Shown here: positions 20,919-33,179 of the stretch, in pieces
Layout of the letters: each line of letters begins with the position of its first letter
Numbering within the stretch: the stretch's first letter is position 1
The notes under the pieces: model-generated
Told to the model about the DNA's origin: nothing
Seen by the model: only the letters and a program-made list of their open reading frames with translations
Databases searched by the model: none
Assembly (NCBI GenBank): GCA_001414345.1
Contig: LLCB01000005.1
Location: forward strand, 248,001-312,000
Direction: 5' to 3'
Source of the DNA: Hymenoscyphus infarciens
Taxonomy: Eukaryota; Ascomycota; Leotiomycetes; Helotiales; Helotiaceae
Length of the DNA: 64,000 nt
Translations under genes and position numbers: made by a program

Positions 20919-23914
20919 ATGCGACTCCCAATAAATCTGCTCTGCCTTACCCTCTCCATCCTCCCCTCCGCCCTCGCCGTTTACGAGGATGAAGCATACA
21001 TTGTCGATTACCACCACGAGCTCCTCGGCCTCCCTCAGCCACATACCACCTTCTTCCATCGGCCTCGGAAAAACGAAAAAGCATCGTTATTATATACTCT
21101 GAGTGATTTGGGGGTCCTGGGTGCAGTAAATCCGGGTCTTGGGAAAGTGGTATGGCGACAATTGCTCGCAGGCGACGATGCAGCCTCACAATCGGGATTC
21201 TTAAGGCCAATAGAGGGAGATGATGCTGTGGTGTCTGCGATTGGAAGTCGAATTGATGTTTGGGATGCCATGAGTGGGAGGGCAACGTGGGGGAATGTCT
21301 TTGAGGGACCCGTGAAGGATTTGGAGGTCATGGAAACTGCGGCCGGAAGTGAAGGAGCCAAAGCTGTTCTGGCTCTATTCGAAGAAGAGGGAAAGCCTGT
21401 GTTGAAAAAATTAAAGGGTGAAAGTGGTGATGTAGCCTGGGAACACAAAGGCGTTGCTGGGGATATGGCTTTACAGGTTAGCACGAATGTCCAGCACGTA
21501 TTTTTGGTTTCGACATATTATGGATCTAAAGGCTATACATTGAGAATTACGATATTGGATCCCGTTACTGGAAAGAAATCCAGCGAATACACCCCCTCTT
21601 CAAAGGCCGAGATACAAACTCTGGACGATGTATTGTTTGTGGGAGCCAATTCTGCGGCTCCTATTGTCGCATGGACCGACAAGGAATTCAAGAACCTGAA
21701 AATCAATATCCTAGGAAAGAGCGGAGACATTCAGACCCTTCCACTTACCGCATCTGATGGGGTTATTACGAAAGTTACTCTTCATGCGCCACATCTTGTC
21801 CAGTCGCAACCCCATTTCCTGGTTCACAGTCATTCGGCCATGTCGAATCGAGCAGATGTTTACCATATCGACCTCGCGAATGGTAGCATCAAGAAGGCAT
21901 ACGAGTTACCAAAACTTCCGGGACAAGGAGCCATTTCGATAAGCTCGCAAGACGCCAATGTTTATTTTACCAGACTTTCTGAGGATGAGGTTATTATCTT
22001 TTCATCAGTTTCTCATGGGGTTCTTGGGAGATGGCCATTGAAACTCGACTCTCAACGAGGCCCATTCGTTCATGGTACGACAGAGGTTGTGCAAAAAGGT
22101 CCCGATACCTATGCTGTTCGATCCGCCGCTGTTACCACCGATCAAGATTGGGTCCTCGTTTGTAATGGAGCCGAAGCTTGGACTCGCCCCGAAGGACTTT
22201 CTGGAGCTGTCGCCGCTGCTTTTGCCGAATTACCAGAATCCAAGAGTTTGGCTAAGAACTTGGAAGTCGAGGCGGAGAGCAACCCTCTATCTGCCTACAT
22301 CCATCGTGTCAACCGACATATCAATGACTTGCAGTACTTGCCAAACTACCTACAAGATCTCCCAAGACGATTCTTGAGCAGTATTCTCCCAGATGAGATT
22401 ATTGCTCAGAAGTCCGGAGTCCTCGTACCGGATAGCTTTGGCTTCAACAAGTTGGTCATAGTTGCCACCCAGCGTGGACGACTATATGGTCTTGATGCTG
22501 GTAACCATGGAAGCACTGTGTGGTCTACGACTGCATTTGGTCAAGCCGAAGGCAAAAAGTGGGACGTGAAAGGAATTTGGGTCGAAAACTCAAAGGGGCT
22601 CACAACTATCAGAGGCGCTGAGGGTGAGTATGCTGTGGTAAACACAACTTCTGGACAGAAAATTGAGTCTATGCCACCTGGGACTTGGCCAACTGTTCGA
22701 AGTACTGCCGTTGTTGATAGCCCCTCTGGAAAATGGTTACTTACCATTGGAGTTGATGGAAACCCTGGCGAAGTTCCCTCTGACTGGGCGCCAAAGGATC
22801 ATCTCGTGGTTCAAGGTGATTCCGGCGAGGTCAAGGGATTGAAGTTCATGTCAAAGGGCGCACAATCAGTTCCTGTCGTGACTTGGACTTTTACACCTCC
22901 AACTGATCAAGTCATTACAAATGTGGTACCCAGACCAGCCCATGATCCAGTTGCTTCTATTGGGAGAGTTCTCGGTGATCGCACCGTCTTGTACAAATAC
23001 CTCAACCCAAATATTGTCCTCGTTACAGCCGTTTCCCATGAGAAATCGACTGCGACTTTCTATCTCCTCGATACCATTTCTGGCGACATTCTCTACTCAG
23101 CTACCCACGAAGGTGTTGACACCAAGCAACCTATCGCCTCCGCACTGACTGAAAACTGGTTCTCCTACTCCCTCTGGGCCGATATCCTCTCTCCCTCTGA
23201 AGCTTTGCCATCTTCAAAGGGATATCAGATCATCGTATCGGAAATGTACGAGTCCGAGATTCCAAATGATAGGGGACCGCTTGAATCAAATGCAAACTCT
23301 TCTAGTATCGAACCATCTGATATTCCCAACGCCGAACCAGCTCTCCCTCATGTCGTTACAGAATCTTTCCTGATCCCAGAAGCAATCAGTCACATGTCCG
23401 TCTCCGCAACTCGTCAAGGCATTACCACCCGACAACTCCTCTGCACCTTAACCTCAAGTGGCGCAATCATCGGTATCCCACGAACCATCCTCGATCCCCG
23501 CAGACCAATCGGACGGGACCCAACACCTGCTGAACAAGAAGAAGGAATCTACCGATACCATCCGGTTATCGAATTTGACCCCAAGATGATGCTCACACAT
23601 AAACGTGAAGTCATTGGTATTAAAGATGTCATCGCAAGTCCGGCGGTGCTGGAAAGCACGAGTTTGATCTTCGCTTATGGTATTGATGTTTTTGGGACGA
23701 GGGTCGCACCTAGTGCTGCTTTTGATATTTTGGGGAAGGGGTTTAATAAGTTGAGTTTGGTGGCTACTGTGGTTGCTTTGTGGGCTGGGGTTGTGGTTTT
23801 GGCGCCTATGGTATGTTATCCCTAATTCATTCCCCTTGATTTGTGATATGAGAGTATGCTAATTTGAAATAGGTTCGGAGGAAACAGATCAATGGGAGGT
23901 GGATGACTTCATAG
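20919..23914 (+). CDS. EMC1: ER membrane protein complex subunit 1
   Basis: Two exons, 20919..23810 and 23873..23914, give 977 residues, close to the usual EMC1 length. A signal peptide covers residues 1-20 (LLCLTLSILPSALA). The luminal part begins VYEDEAYIVDYHHELLG and continues as the EMC1 beta-propeller, including GLGKVVWRQLL. The C-terminal DUF1620 domain carries TSSGAIIGIPRTILDPRRP and RDPTPAEQEEG, then a single membrane helix (about 944-963) and the short cytosolic end VRRKQINGRWMTS encoded by the tiny second exon. EMC1 anchors the EMC insertase, which places tail-anchored and multipass proteins into the ER membrane. The family and the splice are both clear. Confidence 0.95.
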
Positions 23915-24717
23915 GTTTTCTTGTAGATTGTATGAATATAAGCGTATCATTTTTTTAGGTTTTATCTGGTCGTCTGTGCTGTTTTGAGACTTGCACAAAG
24001 TAGGCTTGCGGCGACTCTCCTAGGTACGTACCAGCCTTGGAGCATTTTTTTACCCTAACACGACCCTATGGTGATGGCTGGCGTTTATGCAGTCAACCCA
24101 GGTTTAGGAATCTCCATGAGAAGGTCATATGCTCGAGAATTGGGGGGCCATACTGTCGATCTCGAGAGGAAATTATGCACTTCGGCCTATCCTACGGTCT
24201 CCAACTGGTTAGTTTTTGTATGCAGGTAAGACGTGCTTGATATCGTCGATCCTCGTTAATACAGGACCATCATGAGAACAGCGCAAGGGAATATGTGGTG
24301 GGTGAATGGAGCGGTGATGATGAGTGTAGACTTTCTCCCGTACCACACGACTTCGATGCCAATGATGGCCTCGTAGTTGTTAATAAATGGAATTAGAAGC
24401 GCGTACGATTTTATTGTCAAGGTCTTCTTCGCGTTGGTTTAGTGACACCCGCAACACACTGTTGGCGGTTTATTCAAAGCCGTAGGGTACATATCTAGGT
24501 AGGTAGAATCTCAGGCTCTGCCTGCACCGCAATTCCACCCCCATCAACTGTGCCTATTGCCAGAGAGGAGAGAGAATGAGTCAATCGGCGGTTCAAGGTT
24601 GCCTTATCAAGTCCTTGTGAGTTTCCTAGAACCAAACAAATTTCGTGGGTGACCTCTTTTAGAAACACACAACTACCAGAGTGCTAGACGAGGCTACGTT
24701 TTGCCTTTCCATCAATA
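23915..24717. other. Intergenic region
   Basis: 3' flank of EMC1 and ordinary-composition DNA without a supported gene, leading into a small hairpin at 24718. Confidence 0.4.
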
Positions 24718-25351
24718 AACGCCCTGCTAGTTAGGGCGTTCTGGAAATTCAACTAAATCGTAAATTATAAATTATAAATCGCAAAAGTTAAGTATTTAGT
24801 TATCTAAGCTCTTAAACTTATTCCGTCTCTTAGTAAAAAAAAGAGGTAGGAGAGTATTATAATGCTTCTTACTCTCTCTCGCTACTCTTTCTCTTCTTCT
24901 ATATATTATATATAAGTATATCAAGGAGAAGAGGAGAGAGAGTAAGAGGCTAAGGCTAGTAAGTAAACATTTTAGTAGAAGGTTTTTCCTAGCGTAAATA
25001 AAGAGAGTTTAAGTAGTAAACATTCTCTTACTCTTTCTCTCTTTCTCCCTTCCTCTTTTTCTCTCTCTTCTCTTCTCTCCTATTTATCTAAATATAATAA
25101 GAAGAATATAATATAAGTGTTAGGTAATAGGTAGTTAGTAAGGATATAATAGTAAGAGAGTAATAGTAAGAGAGCGATGTTACTATTAGATATATATATA
25201 CTACTTATTATCTCTCCTAGTTACTATAGTTAAGGCTATCTAGTCTTAATATAAAGAGAGAGGGGAGGGGGGTAAAAGAGGGAGAGGAAATTTAAATTAA
25301 AAACTATGCTATTTTATACTTATAAAAGTAACACTTTACGATTTACGATTT
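24718..25351. repeat. Hairpin plus AT-rich, purine/pyrimidine-skewed repeat
   Basis: AACGCCCT (24718-24725) and AGGGCGTT (24733-24740) form an 8-bp hairpin with a 7-base loop. Next to it, AAATCGTAAA at 24755 is mirrored by TTTACGATTT near 25342-25351, so the pair may be the short ends of an AT-rich element of about 600 bp. The interior alternates long CT-rich and GA-rich runs (for example 24880-24900 and 25025-25080) and has no coding frame. Confidence 0.45.
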
Positions 25352-25850
25352 CCTAGGTATATTGATGCCGTAGCAGGCTTGAAAACTGGGAAAATTTGTT
25401 GACTCGTTCTCTTCAAGTTCCGCTTTTTATGATTTCACTTGGGATATCTGTTACTGGAAAACTGACACTATTAGCGAAAATAAAGATCATTTTTCCTGAT
25501 GGACATATTTATGACTCTCCGCGTGTTGGTCCCGGAAAATCCGAAAGAATCAAGTTTAGTATCGTCAACATAGACTTGCAGCTCCACAAAAACCGCAGCA
25601 TATTTCCGAACCTCAACTCATTTGTTTACTAGTTTCCATTATCGTCCATTCTATCGCTGTAACCCCCCAGCATAAGCAGGAAGGCAAAAGCGACAGCAGA
25701 AAGTCCCAGCCACCCAATTTCTTCCAACTCTTCTTCTGCTCCTAAATTCTCTCGAACAATATCTTTGATTCTCCTGATAGTTGGGACAATGCTTTTAATT
25801 CTCCTAAATCGTTCAGAAAATCAGTTCCCAATCTCCCAAACCCTCTAGAA
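25352..25850. other. Intergenic region left of the hAT-type element
   Basis: No supported gene. The stretch 25740-25850 and its counterpart right of the transposon (26640-26720) share words such as CTCCCAAA and TTTCAGACAATCAGTT-like sequence, so the transposon may have landed in an older tandem-repeat-like stretch. Confidence 0.35.
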
Positions 25851-26630
25851 CAGTGTTTTGGGTTTCCCCGCCTAATCTATTATCCTATCCTACCTTAACG
25901 ATCCTTCTCCTTCCTGCCTCTATTTTAAGGCTATCCTGCTTAATCCTATCCTAATATATTACTTCTCCTAGCTACTCTGATCCTATTCTAAAATTTATTC
26001 CACCTATCCTTTCCTATCCGAGGTATCGGAGTAGCCTTTCCTAGCCTACAAGGGAGGCTAGGCAGGGTATATACTAGCCTCAAATATATTATTTATAGTA
26101 TTATTAGTAGATTTAGCAGGAGTAGTACTACCTAAGAAAAGCATGTAATATTAGAAGTAGTCTCTAATCGGTACCTAAAAACAGGGGTTTTACTATAGTA
26201 AATCAAGTACCTAGTAGAGCACTTAATTTAGTGCCGTTTAAAAGGACTTAGAAGGCAAGTGGGTTGTTACTAATCTACTAGAATAAAATTTAGGTATAAT
26301 ATCTCGTCTTTTAGCAGCTTTAATAATATTATTATTTTTGATGCTTCTTAAATTAGTCTATAATAATAGTACTTTTTATTACTTTTTACTTGTTTTAACA
26401 CTTTTTACTTATATACTTCCTATTCTATCCTATCCTCTCTAGCACCTCTCCTTACCTAGCCCTATCTTTTAGTCTTCCTTACCTCTCCTATCTAAATTTA
26501 GCATCTCTCCTGCCTAATTCAGCCTAGCCTATAAGTGAAATTAGCCTATCCTCTCCTTTCCTGATAGAGAGGGGTAGCCTATCCTCTCTAGAGTGCTAGG
26601 CTGACCAAGGCGGGGAAAGCCAAAACACTG
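25851..26630. mobile_element. Non-autonomous hAT-type DNA transposon
   Basis: The termini are a 23-bp inverted repeat with one mismatch: left CAGTGTTTTGGGTTTCCCCG then CCT, right (reverse complement) CAGTGTTTTGGCTTTCCCCG then CCT. The identical octamer CTCTAGAA lies directly outside each end (25843-25850 and 26631-26638), an 8-bp target duplication. Ends starting CAGTG with an 8-bp duplication are the hAT signature. The subterminal zones hold many copies of CCTATCC / CTATCCT, resembling hAT transposase-binding repeats. The 780-bp body has no transposase frame, so it must be mobilised in trans. It is less TpA-skewed than neighbouring blocks, suggesting a younger insertion. Confidence 0.88.
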
Positions 26631-26770
26631 CTCTAGAACAATATTTTGACTTCTCCCAAATCTTTCAGACAATCAGTTTTCATTCTCCCAAAAAGTTTCG
26701 CACAATCATTCCCGGAACGAAATACGAAAGCCGAAAAGAAAGCTCTACATCGTTTCACACAGTCAATAAT

Positions 26771-27815
26771 TCAATCGGTATAAACACAATACTCGCAGTC
26801 TCGCCGTAAAGGTTGGATAAACCTGATCTCCAAGTGACTCAATGCACGGTAATAAGGAAAGTGGGACCGATAAAGTCTTCTGAGTTCTTCAACCCTTTTA
26901 AACTTAGGAAACGCACACGAAAATTGCTCATCGTAAATCGCAAACCACCCGCAAGCATCACTACTCCCGATAAGTGACCAAGAATGCTGTGGTCTTCTGT
27001 CTGGACAGGGACAATTCGTATCCGTGGAGGGTATTTTCCCAGCTACTATTACATCGCCCGGTTGATGGGTGCTTGTCTCGGGAACACCTGCGATGTAAAG
27101 CTTCTCGATGAGGGGAAATAAACGATTGAAAGCGGGGAGTGGGTCAAAACAGCAACAGTCGCGGCACTGCTCTGTTGTACAATTGTCATTACACATCCTT
27201 GCTCTATAAGTGTTCCTTGGGTGGTACCACTGTGCTGCGTATCCGGTGGTGAAATCATCAACCGCTATACCAACACGCCGTATCCTCAGGAAGGCCTCAG
27301 GTAAGACGGGTTCCCCAGAGATATCAATTTTCCCTTGAGCCATATTAATAGATGCCTCCTGATCCGAGCAAGTTGCGTTAAAAATGAGGATATCCTTCAA
27401 GCCGCTGAATCGAAAAACATGCTCCGGGAACTCTGTGAGATCGTCGGAACTTCGCAAATGCTTGGAAACAGACTTTCCCCAGGTTTTTGGCAAGATTTGG
27501 AGTTTTAGAGTGTCGGGAAACATTTCAAGCACAACCTGGCTAGATTGAGCACAAGTGGAAGAGGCAATCCGGCGTGCTTTTGTAGATTGCTTAAGAAACC
27601 ATAGTCCTAGCTTTGCTGGAAGGTCCCGATCTTTTGTTTCATTTTGAATTTTCCGGTTGTGGGTTGAAGAAGAACTTGGTCGCTGGAATGGAAGGCCAAA
27701 GGCCAAGAATCATCGGACCTTCGTTTTGGGTACCGAAGCCACATATGAGGTGGTGCGTCTTAGAGAAAATGGCCCCAGATTTTCAAGCGGAGTTCGCTGG
27801 AAAAGGATCGGAAAT
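26771..27815 (-). pseudogene. Broken 2EXR-domain gene
   Basis: A minus-strand frame of 311 codons (26771-27706) has only a TTG at its start. Just upstream, in another frame, 27776-27805 encodes FSSELRLKIW, the diagnostic start of fungal 2EXR proteins. Between them lie a stop codon and a frame change. The 311-residue frame carries the expected later parts, with FRFSGLKDILIF and HLEIRFIQPLRRD, and a cluster of cysteines (CNDNCTTEQCRDCCC). 2EXR proteins are numerous in filamentous ascomycetes and of unknown function. An intron could rescue the frame but I see no convincing GT..AG pair. Confidence 0.5.
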
Positions 27816-28144
27816 CATTCTTGCAATCATCGTGCAGTTGGTATCGGATGGCATTGGCGGCCGGTAGATGGAAAAGATGTTTCTGACTCCCTTGTAACAA
27901 ACCAGATAATCAACTAAGTACAAGTGAGGTTGTTCAGCGAGAATTGAGATTTGGAGAAAGTTTATCAGCTTCAATATCTTGTAGGCGGCGGCAATAAAAA
28001 AGAAAGACAGTGCAGCCTTACCTATATATCCTGAAACAGAATCAATAGGTATCGGCGAGCGCTTCGCCACGCTCCACGTGTTACAGCACAATGGGATTGG
28101 TGGGAAAGTGAGGCAAATTGTTTTCGCCAACCAAAAAAGACAAA
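27816..28144. other. Intergenic region
   Basis: No supported gene. The 134-codon minus-strand frame here overlaps the 2EXR start motif in a different frame and extends into a MITE copy, so I do not treat it as coding. Confidence 0.35.
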
Positions 28145-28350
28145 CTGAAATGTCAGCAACTAATCCAGGCTCGTACCTGCCAACCAAGCTCCTTGTCCCA
28201 ACTTTCTAGGGTAATGCATGGTGACTAGCCTAAATACTTGGGACAATTTGATATTAACGTGGAACAATGAAGTTCGATTGTCCCAAAGTATTTGGGCAAG
28301 ATCTGGAGAGTGTGGCACAACGAGCTATTTACTACGACTGTTATGCCTAC
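28145..28350. mobile_element. Diverged copy of the short-TIR MITE
   Basis: It shares CGTACCTGCC and CAACTTTCTAGGGTAAT with the copy at 34250, in the same order and spacing. It also has the ACTTGGGACAATTT / GATTGTCCCAAAGT inverted pair found inside the intron copy at 12820. The right end, CTATTTACTACGACTGTTAT, is a diverged form of the family terminus TATTTACTGCCACTTTTAAT. The left end is hard to place exactly. Confidence 0.6.
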
Positions 28351-30850
28351 TGAGAGCGCGCCTTACAACCAAAATCGTCGAAACAAGACCTGCACTCGAT
28401 CACCCTACTCGATAGAACAATATCCGACAGAGCATTGAGATAGGACAATGAGCACTTGCACTTCCACGTCTGCGTACAAAGAAGACAGAATTCGTGAGAT
28501 TCAGATCTTTTTTTACGTAACTGGCCCCCCTCCAATTCCCGCAATGAGGGTTTCCCCAGATGAGATCACCGCTTCGACGCGCTAGAGAAGACCTATTAGG
28601 CACTGATAAGGAGGCAGAGGAAGCGAAGGATATTATAGATACAAAGGAGAGGGTGTTAGCTATAGTAAGGAAGGGTTCATAAGGTTTAGAGATAGAGAAG
28701 AAGAAGAAAGCTATATACTTTAAAACAATATTTAAGGAGGCAACAGAGATAAGACACCTGGTAGTTTCTTAGGCAGATTCTTAGTAGATAGAACTACTTC
28801 GGGGGTGGAATTTGAGGAAATATTTGAGTAGAAGCTCTAGCCAGAATGGGATTTTGTACTGCCAGCAATTCCTCTTTAACTCGGAATTGGTGCATATGAA
28901 GATTATGAAGCTTTCGACATTCGAAAGCTCACTACTGACGTGCAAAACAGAGGAGATTTAAGATCAATCTAAAACTATCCAAATCTATTTGAACAGAAGT
29001 TTTCTCATACTATCAGTTGTACAGCGGCGAGAGTTTCATTCCAATGCAATGTCGACTTTGCACATACCAAACAAAACCGACAGGCCAAGCAGCAAGATGT
29101 CAAAAGAACAACAGAATCTGTGAGAGAAAAAAGAACTTATTTCATTCCCCATAAATGCATCACCACAAACCCGAGAAACCTAAGACCTTTTCTATGCACG
29201 CTAAATGTACTCACAAGTCACAATTCACACCAGCCTACATGCGGATCCTATTTTGACACTCGCTCCAAGTTTAACAAGTGTGCTCAAAAGTGAGCTCTCT
29301 TTCAATCTTGTCGGACCCGCAGCAACGCAAGATGGAAAACAAGCGACTGGCAGTGTCGTTAACTCGGGTTTGAACGCTCCTACTTCAACCTGAATTACAG
29401 CAGATGGCGTTGGGAAGATGGGCGGTGTTGTCAGCGAGGTTCCCATAGATGGTGTATGAACCACGGTGGTGTGTTTTCTGAGATCCCAAACGTCCCCGAG
29501 AGAGCAAGAGCTCGTGCAAGAGGTCCTCGTTTAGTGGGTCGCTCATCACTATAAAAACGATGCGCAGAAAGGGGCAGTGAAGCCGAACTCTATCACGACA
29601 CGATAAGTTCAACAACAATCGCGACAGAAAACCCCTATTACAACGGAAGTACCCAAGGCTCCGAGTCCCAGGAATCAGCGTGTGGAACAAGTGACTTTAA
29701 AAAAACATGCGCCAGTCCGCAATCGTTGACCAGAAAGCTACCTAGAAACCTCATATAAATGGTGCCAGGAGAATCAGCTCGTTGTTTCCGAATACACAGG
29801 CTACTCCATCATTGAAGTCTGTGATAGCAAGTCATCTTGGGGCCTCGATTTCGTCACCGTTGCTGAGGGGCTCTTTTCTGACATGTGTGAACGTCTTTCA
29901 TGTAGCGAAAATGAGATCGGGGCATGTTTTGACATGGAAACGAAGCAACTGAAGGTATCGGGAAATATGAGTCGTAATGGGATTGTCCCTGAGAAAGGAT
30001 ACCATGAAGTAAGGCACTGGAATTGATTGTAAATGGGGGTTTTTTTTGGCGTAGGATGTGGCGTTGGGTTCTGTTGATTGATTGTTTTCGTCCTGAAATG
30101 AGATGAAACGTCTCCACTCGAAAGAGTTGTTAAAGGAGTTTAAGGATCGTCTTATTTTCTGCGATACTGGACAAATATAGCTCCTGAAGAATGACACCAG
30201 CCTCAAACGGAGCAAGAAATGTCAGTCCTACTGGAGTACAGCAGCAAAGAATATAAACACGGTACAGTACACCCGACAACAAAACAACTAGAACTAACAA
30301 TAACGCCCCAAATACGTACTAACTCAACTCGACATCTCAAAATCCCAACGTAGAAAACAAATAAAACAAATCCCCACTAATTCAATAGGAAGCAAATATA
30401 TAAATAAGATTGGTATTAGCCTAAACACACAATCCCGGGAAGGTTGTGTGACACTCCGGATTACCAGATTAGGCCCACGAAGGCGGGGTCGAGAATGTGG
30501 GGTTACTGAACCACCCGCAAAACGAGAACGAAAAATGCACATGTAGTATTCTCATTCTCTTTTTTCCTGCCTATTCTATTCTTATAATATTATTACTTCC
30601 CAAGACTCACTCGATTCCGTTCCTTTCAGCACAATCCCCAACAAGTATTGGGATACTCGTTTCTTTCGCGAACTATCAATTGAGCCAAACAAGAAACTTA
30701 GAACTTGGTGCCACGACACGAGATAAATACCCGCTAGCCCGACACTCGTGGAACCAGCAAAAGGATTGAAGAATAGAGAAAAAGAAAACGAATCCCTCCA
30801 TCCAACCTCACCAGCCTCGCTAAACCAAGTCTCAGAAGACAAATCCAATC
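28351..30850. other. Gene-free stretch with a decayed coding relic
   Basis: I see no supported gene in 2.5 kb. At about 28557-28682 a 41-residue frame reads EAEEAKDIIDTKERVLAIVR, then a stop; the same frame resumes with EIEKKKKAIYFKTIFKEATE before another stop. This looks like a decayed helical coding sequence, perhaps from a transposon. The last few hundred bases before 30851 are pyrimidine-rich and probably the dihydroxyacetone kinase promoter. Confidence 0.4.
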
Positions 30851-33179
30851 ATGTCGTCAAAACACTACTTCCCCTCGCAAGCAGTAAACACCCTCGTCCC
30901 CTCCTACCTCCGCGCCCTCACAACCACAAACCCCTTCCTCCTTCTCCTCCCCGAACACCGGGTCATCCTAAATAGCAACCATAACCCCGAAAATGGTACG
31001 TATTCCCCTCAAATTTCTTTCCCTTCTCCCCTTCTCTCCTCGGACAACTCTATTTCCTCATCACAAACCACATTAGTAACTCCCCCCTCCAACAGTAACC
31101 CTAATCTCAGGCGGCGGCTCCGGCCACGAAGTGGGTATTCTTTTTCTCTTTTTCAAGTTGTTTCGGGAGGATTAAGATACCATTTCCTCCCCAGATTTCT
31201 CACTTCCTCCCCACACAACCCCGTTTCTTCCTAGTCCCCTCAAACATACTTCTAGAAAGAGCAATACTGACTCCGAGACTTTCCGCAGCCCGCCTGGTCG
31301 GGCTACGTAGGCGACGGCCTTTTATCCGCAGCAGCATGCGGCGACATCTTCGCCTCTCCATCCATGAAACAAGTCCTCGCCGCGATCGCAACCGCCCCCT
31401 CAGAAAGAGGAACAATCCTCCTAATCACGAATTACACGGGTGATAAATTGCACTTCGGGTTGGCGGCTGAACGGGCGTTGGCGGGAGGATTTGTGGAGAG
31501 GATTGTGGTTTTGCCTGCTACGGACGATGTTAGTATTGGAAGGAGTGGGAGTGAACGGGTTGGGAGGAGAGGGCTGGCGGGGAATGTTATTAGTGAGTTG
31601 GACCCAATTTTGGTTTTTGTGACTGGGGGAAAGGTTGAGTGAGGTTGGGATTGAAGATGTGAGCTGAATTTTGAATAGCGATGAAGATTTTGGGTGCTGC
31701 TGCGAAGAGGGAGTGGAGTTTTGAGGGGTGTGTGAAGCTCGGGAAGGCGGTAAATGAGCAATTAGTTTCGATTGGATCTGCGCTTGATCATTGCCATGTT
31801 CCTGGGAGACAAAACCATGATGAAATTGGGGATGATGTGTGTGTAGTAGGAGCTGGGATTCATAATGAGCCTGTAAGATCTTCTTCCCACGAGGAAGGAT
31901 TTTCTAACGTTGAACAGGGAGCGCAAAAAATATCGCCATTCCCATCGGTTGAAGATTTAATCGGGCAACTTCTGACTCTTCTCTGCGACCAAAATGACCC
32001 TGAACGAGCATTTGTGAAATTCAACAAAGAAGACGAAACGGTTTTGCTGATCAACAACTATGGAGGATTATCGAATCTTGAACTGGGTGCCCTTACACAA
32101 GAAACTCTAGTTCAATTGGGTAAGTGAGAAAAATACGAAACTTTCGAGTATCCCGCTAATACACTAGTAGACAAGAAATGGGACATCAGACCAACAAAGA
32201 TATACTCTGATTGTTTCGAGACATCATTGAATGGACCTGGTTTCTCCATCACGATATTCAACATTACCACAGCGGCGAAGAATAGTGAGACTTCAGTGGC
32301 GGAATTACTAGAACTATTGGCAAATGAAACAAACGCACCTGCATGGCCAAATGTGCTCTCAAATACATCGACAAAGGTTGAGCGTCCGGCAGCTCCAACA
32401 ATAGATATTGAGAAGCAATCTCAAATATCAGCTAGCGAGGAAATCAAAGGTAGGTAATTGTGAATGAGAGGATAATATCACACAATTCTAACAGACGATA
32501 GTTGATCCAAAAATTCTCGAAGCGGCCATCAGACTAGCAGCAGAACGTGCGATTGCAGCCGAACCAAATTTGACAAAATGGGATATGGTCATGGGTGATG
32601 GAGATTGTGGGGAAGCAGTGAAAGGAGTCAGCGAAGGTATCTCGACAGCATCCCCTTTTTCTGATATAGGAAAATCTAACATCTTTCACAGCCACTCTGA
32701 AGATCTTGGACAACAAAGTGGCGGATTCTGGTTCAATATTTGAGATACTCCATGCGATTATTGATGCAGTGGATGATATGGGCGGAACTCTGGGTGCCAT
32801 CTTTGGAATTCTCCTTGCCGCCTTGGCATCGACCCTCAAAGCCCAAAAGGCGAAAGGAGACGGGGATCTTATGAGTATCTTTGCACCAGCTCTAACGCAT
32901 GCTGTTGAACATCTTAAGAACCATACAGGCGCAAGAGTTGGTGATAGGACTGTGATGGATGTGCTAATTCCATTTCAAGAGACCTTGGAGAATGAAAGAG
33001 ATTTGGGGAAAGCAGTGAAAGAGGCTGAGAAAGCTGCAGAAGGTACACAAGATTTGAAGCCAAAATTTGGACGAGCCAGTTATATTGGTGTTGGAGGGGA
33101 GGAGCAGAGGCTTCCGGATCCAGGAGCATGGGCCCTGATGGAGATTGTTAGGGCAGTGTATGATGCTAGTACAAAGTGA
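30851..33179 (+). CDS. DAK: Dihydroxyacetone (glycerone) kinase
   Basis: Eight exons (30851..30995, 31096..31130, 31289..31592, 31679..31872, 31918..32119, 32171..32449, 32502..32636, 32692..33179) give 593 residues with exact phases; yeast Dak enzymes are of similar size. The enzyme phosphorylates dihydroxyacetone with ATP in the cytosol, serving glycerol use and detoxification. The DhaK domain has GGGSGHEP (54-61, split over an intron) and GIHNEPG, whose His223 is the family's substrate-anchoring histidine. The DhaL ATP domain begins near 387, with GDGDCG (418-423, Mg-ATP aspartates) and DDMGGTLGAIFGI. The 45-bp intron 31873..31917 is a multiple of three and lacks stops, so its retention would add 15 residues next to the active-site loop. 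Confidence 0.95.

Noticed and set aside
24880..25300. Alternating GA-rich and CT-rich runs as a possible CRISPR-like array
   Set aside because: No regular unit or spacer structure; it is low-complexity DNA in a eukaryotic genome.
27783..28187. 134-codon minus-strand frame with hydrophobic runs
   Set aside because: It overlaps the 2EXR start motif in another frame and runs into a MITE copy.
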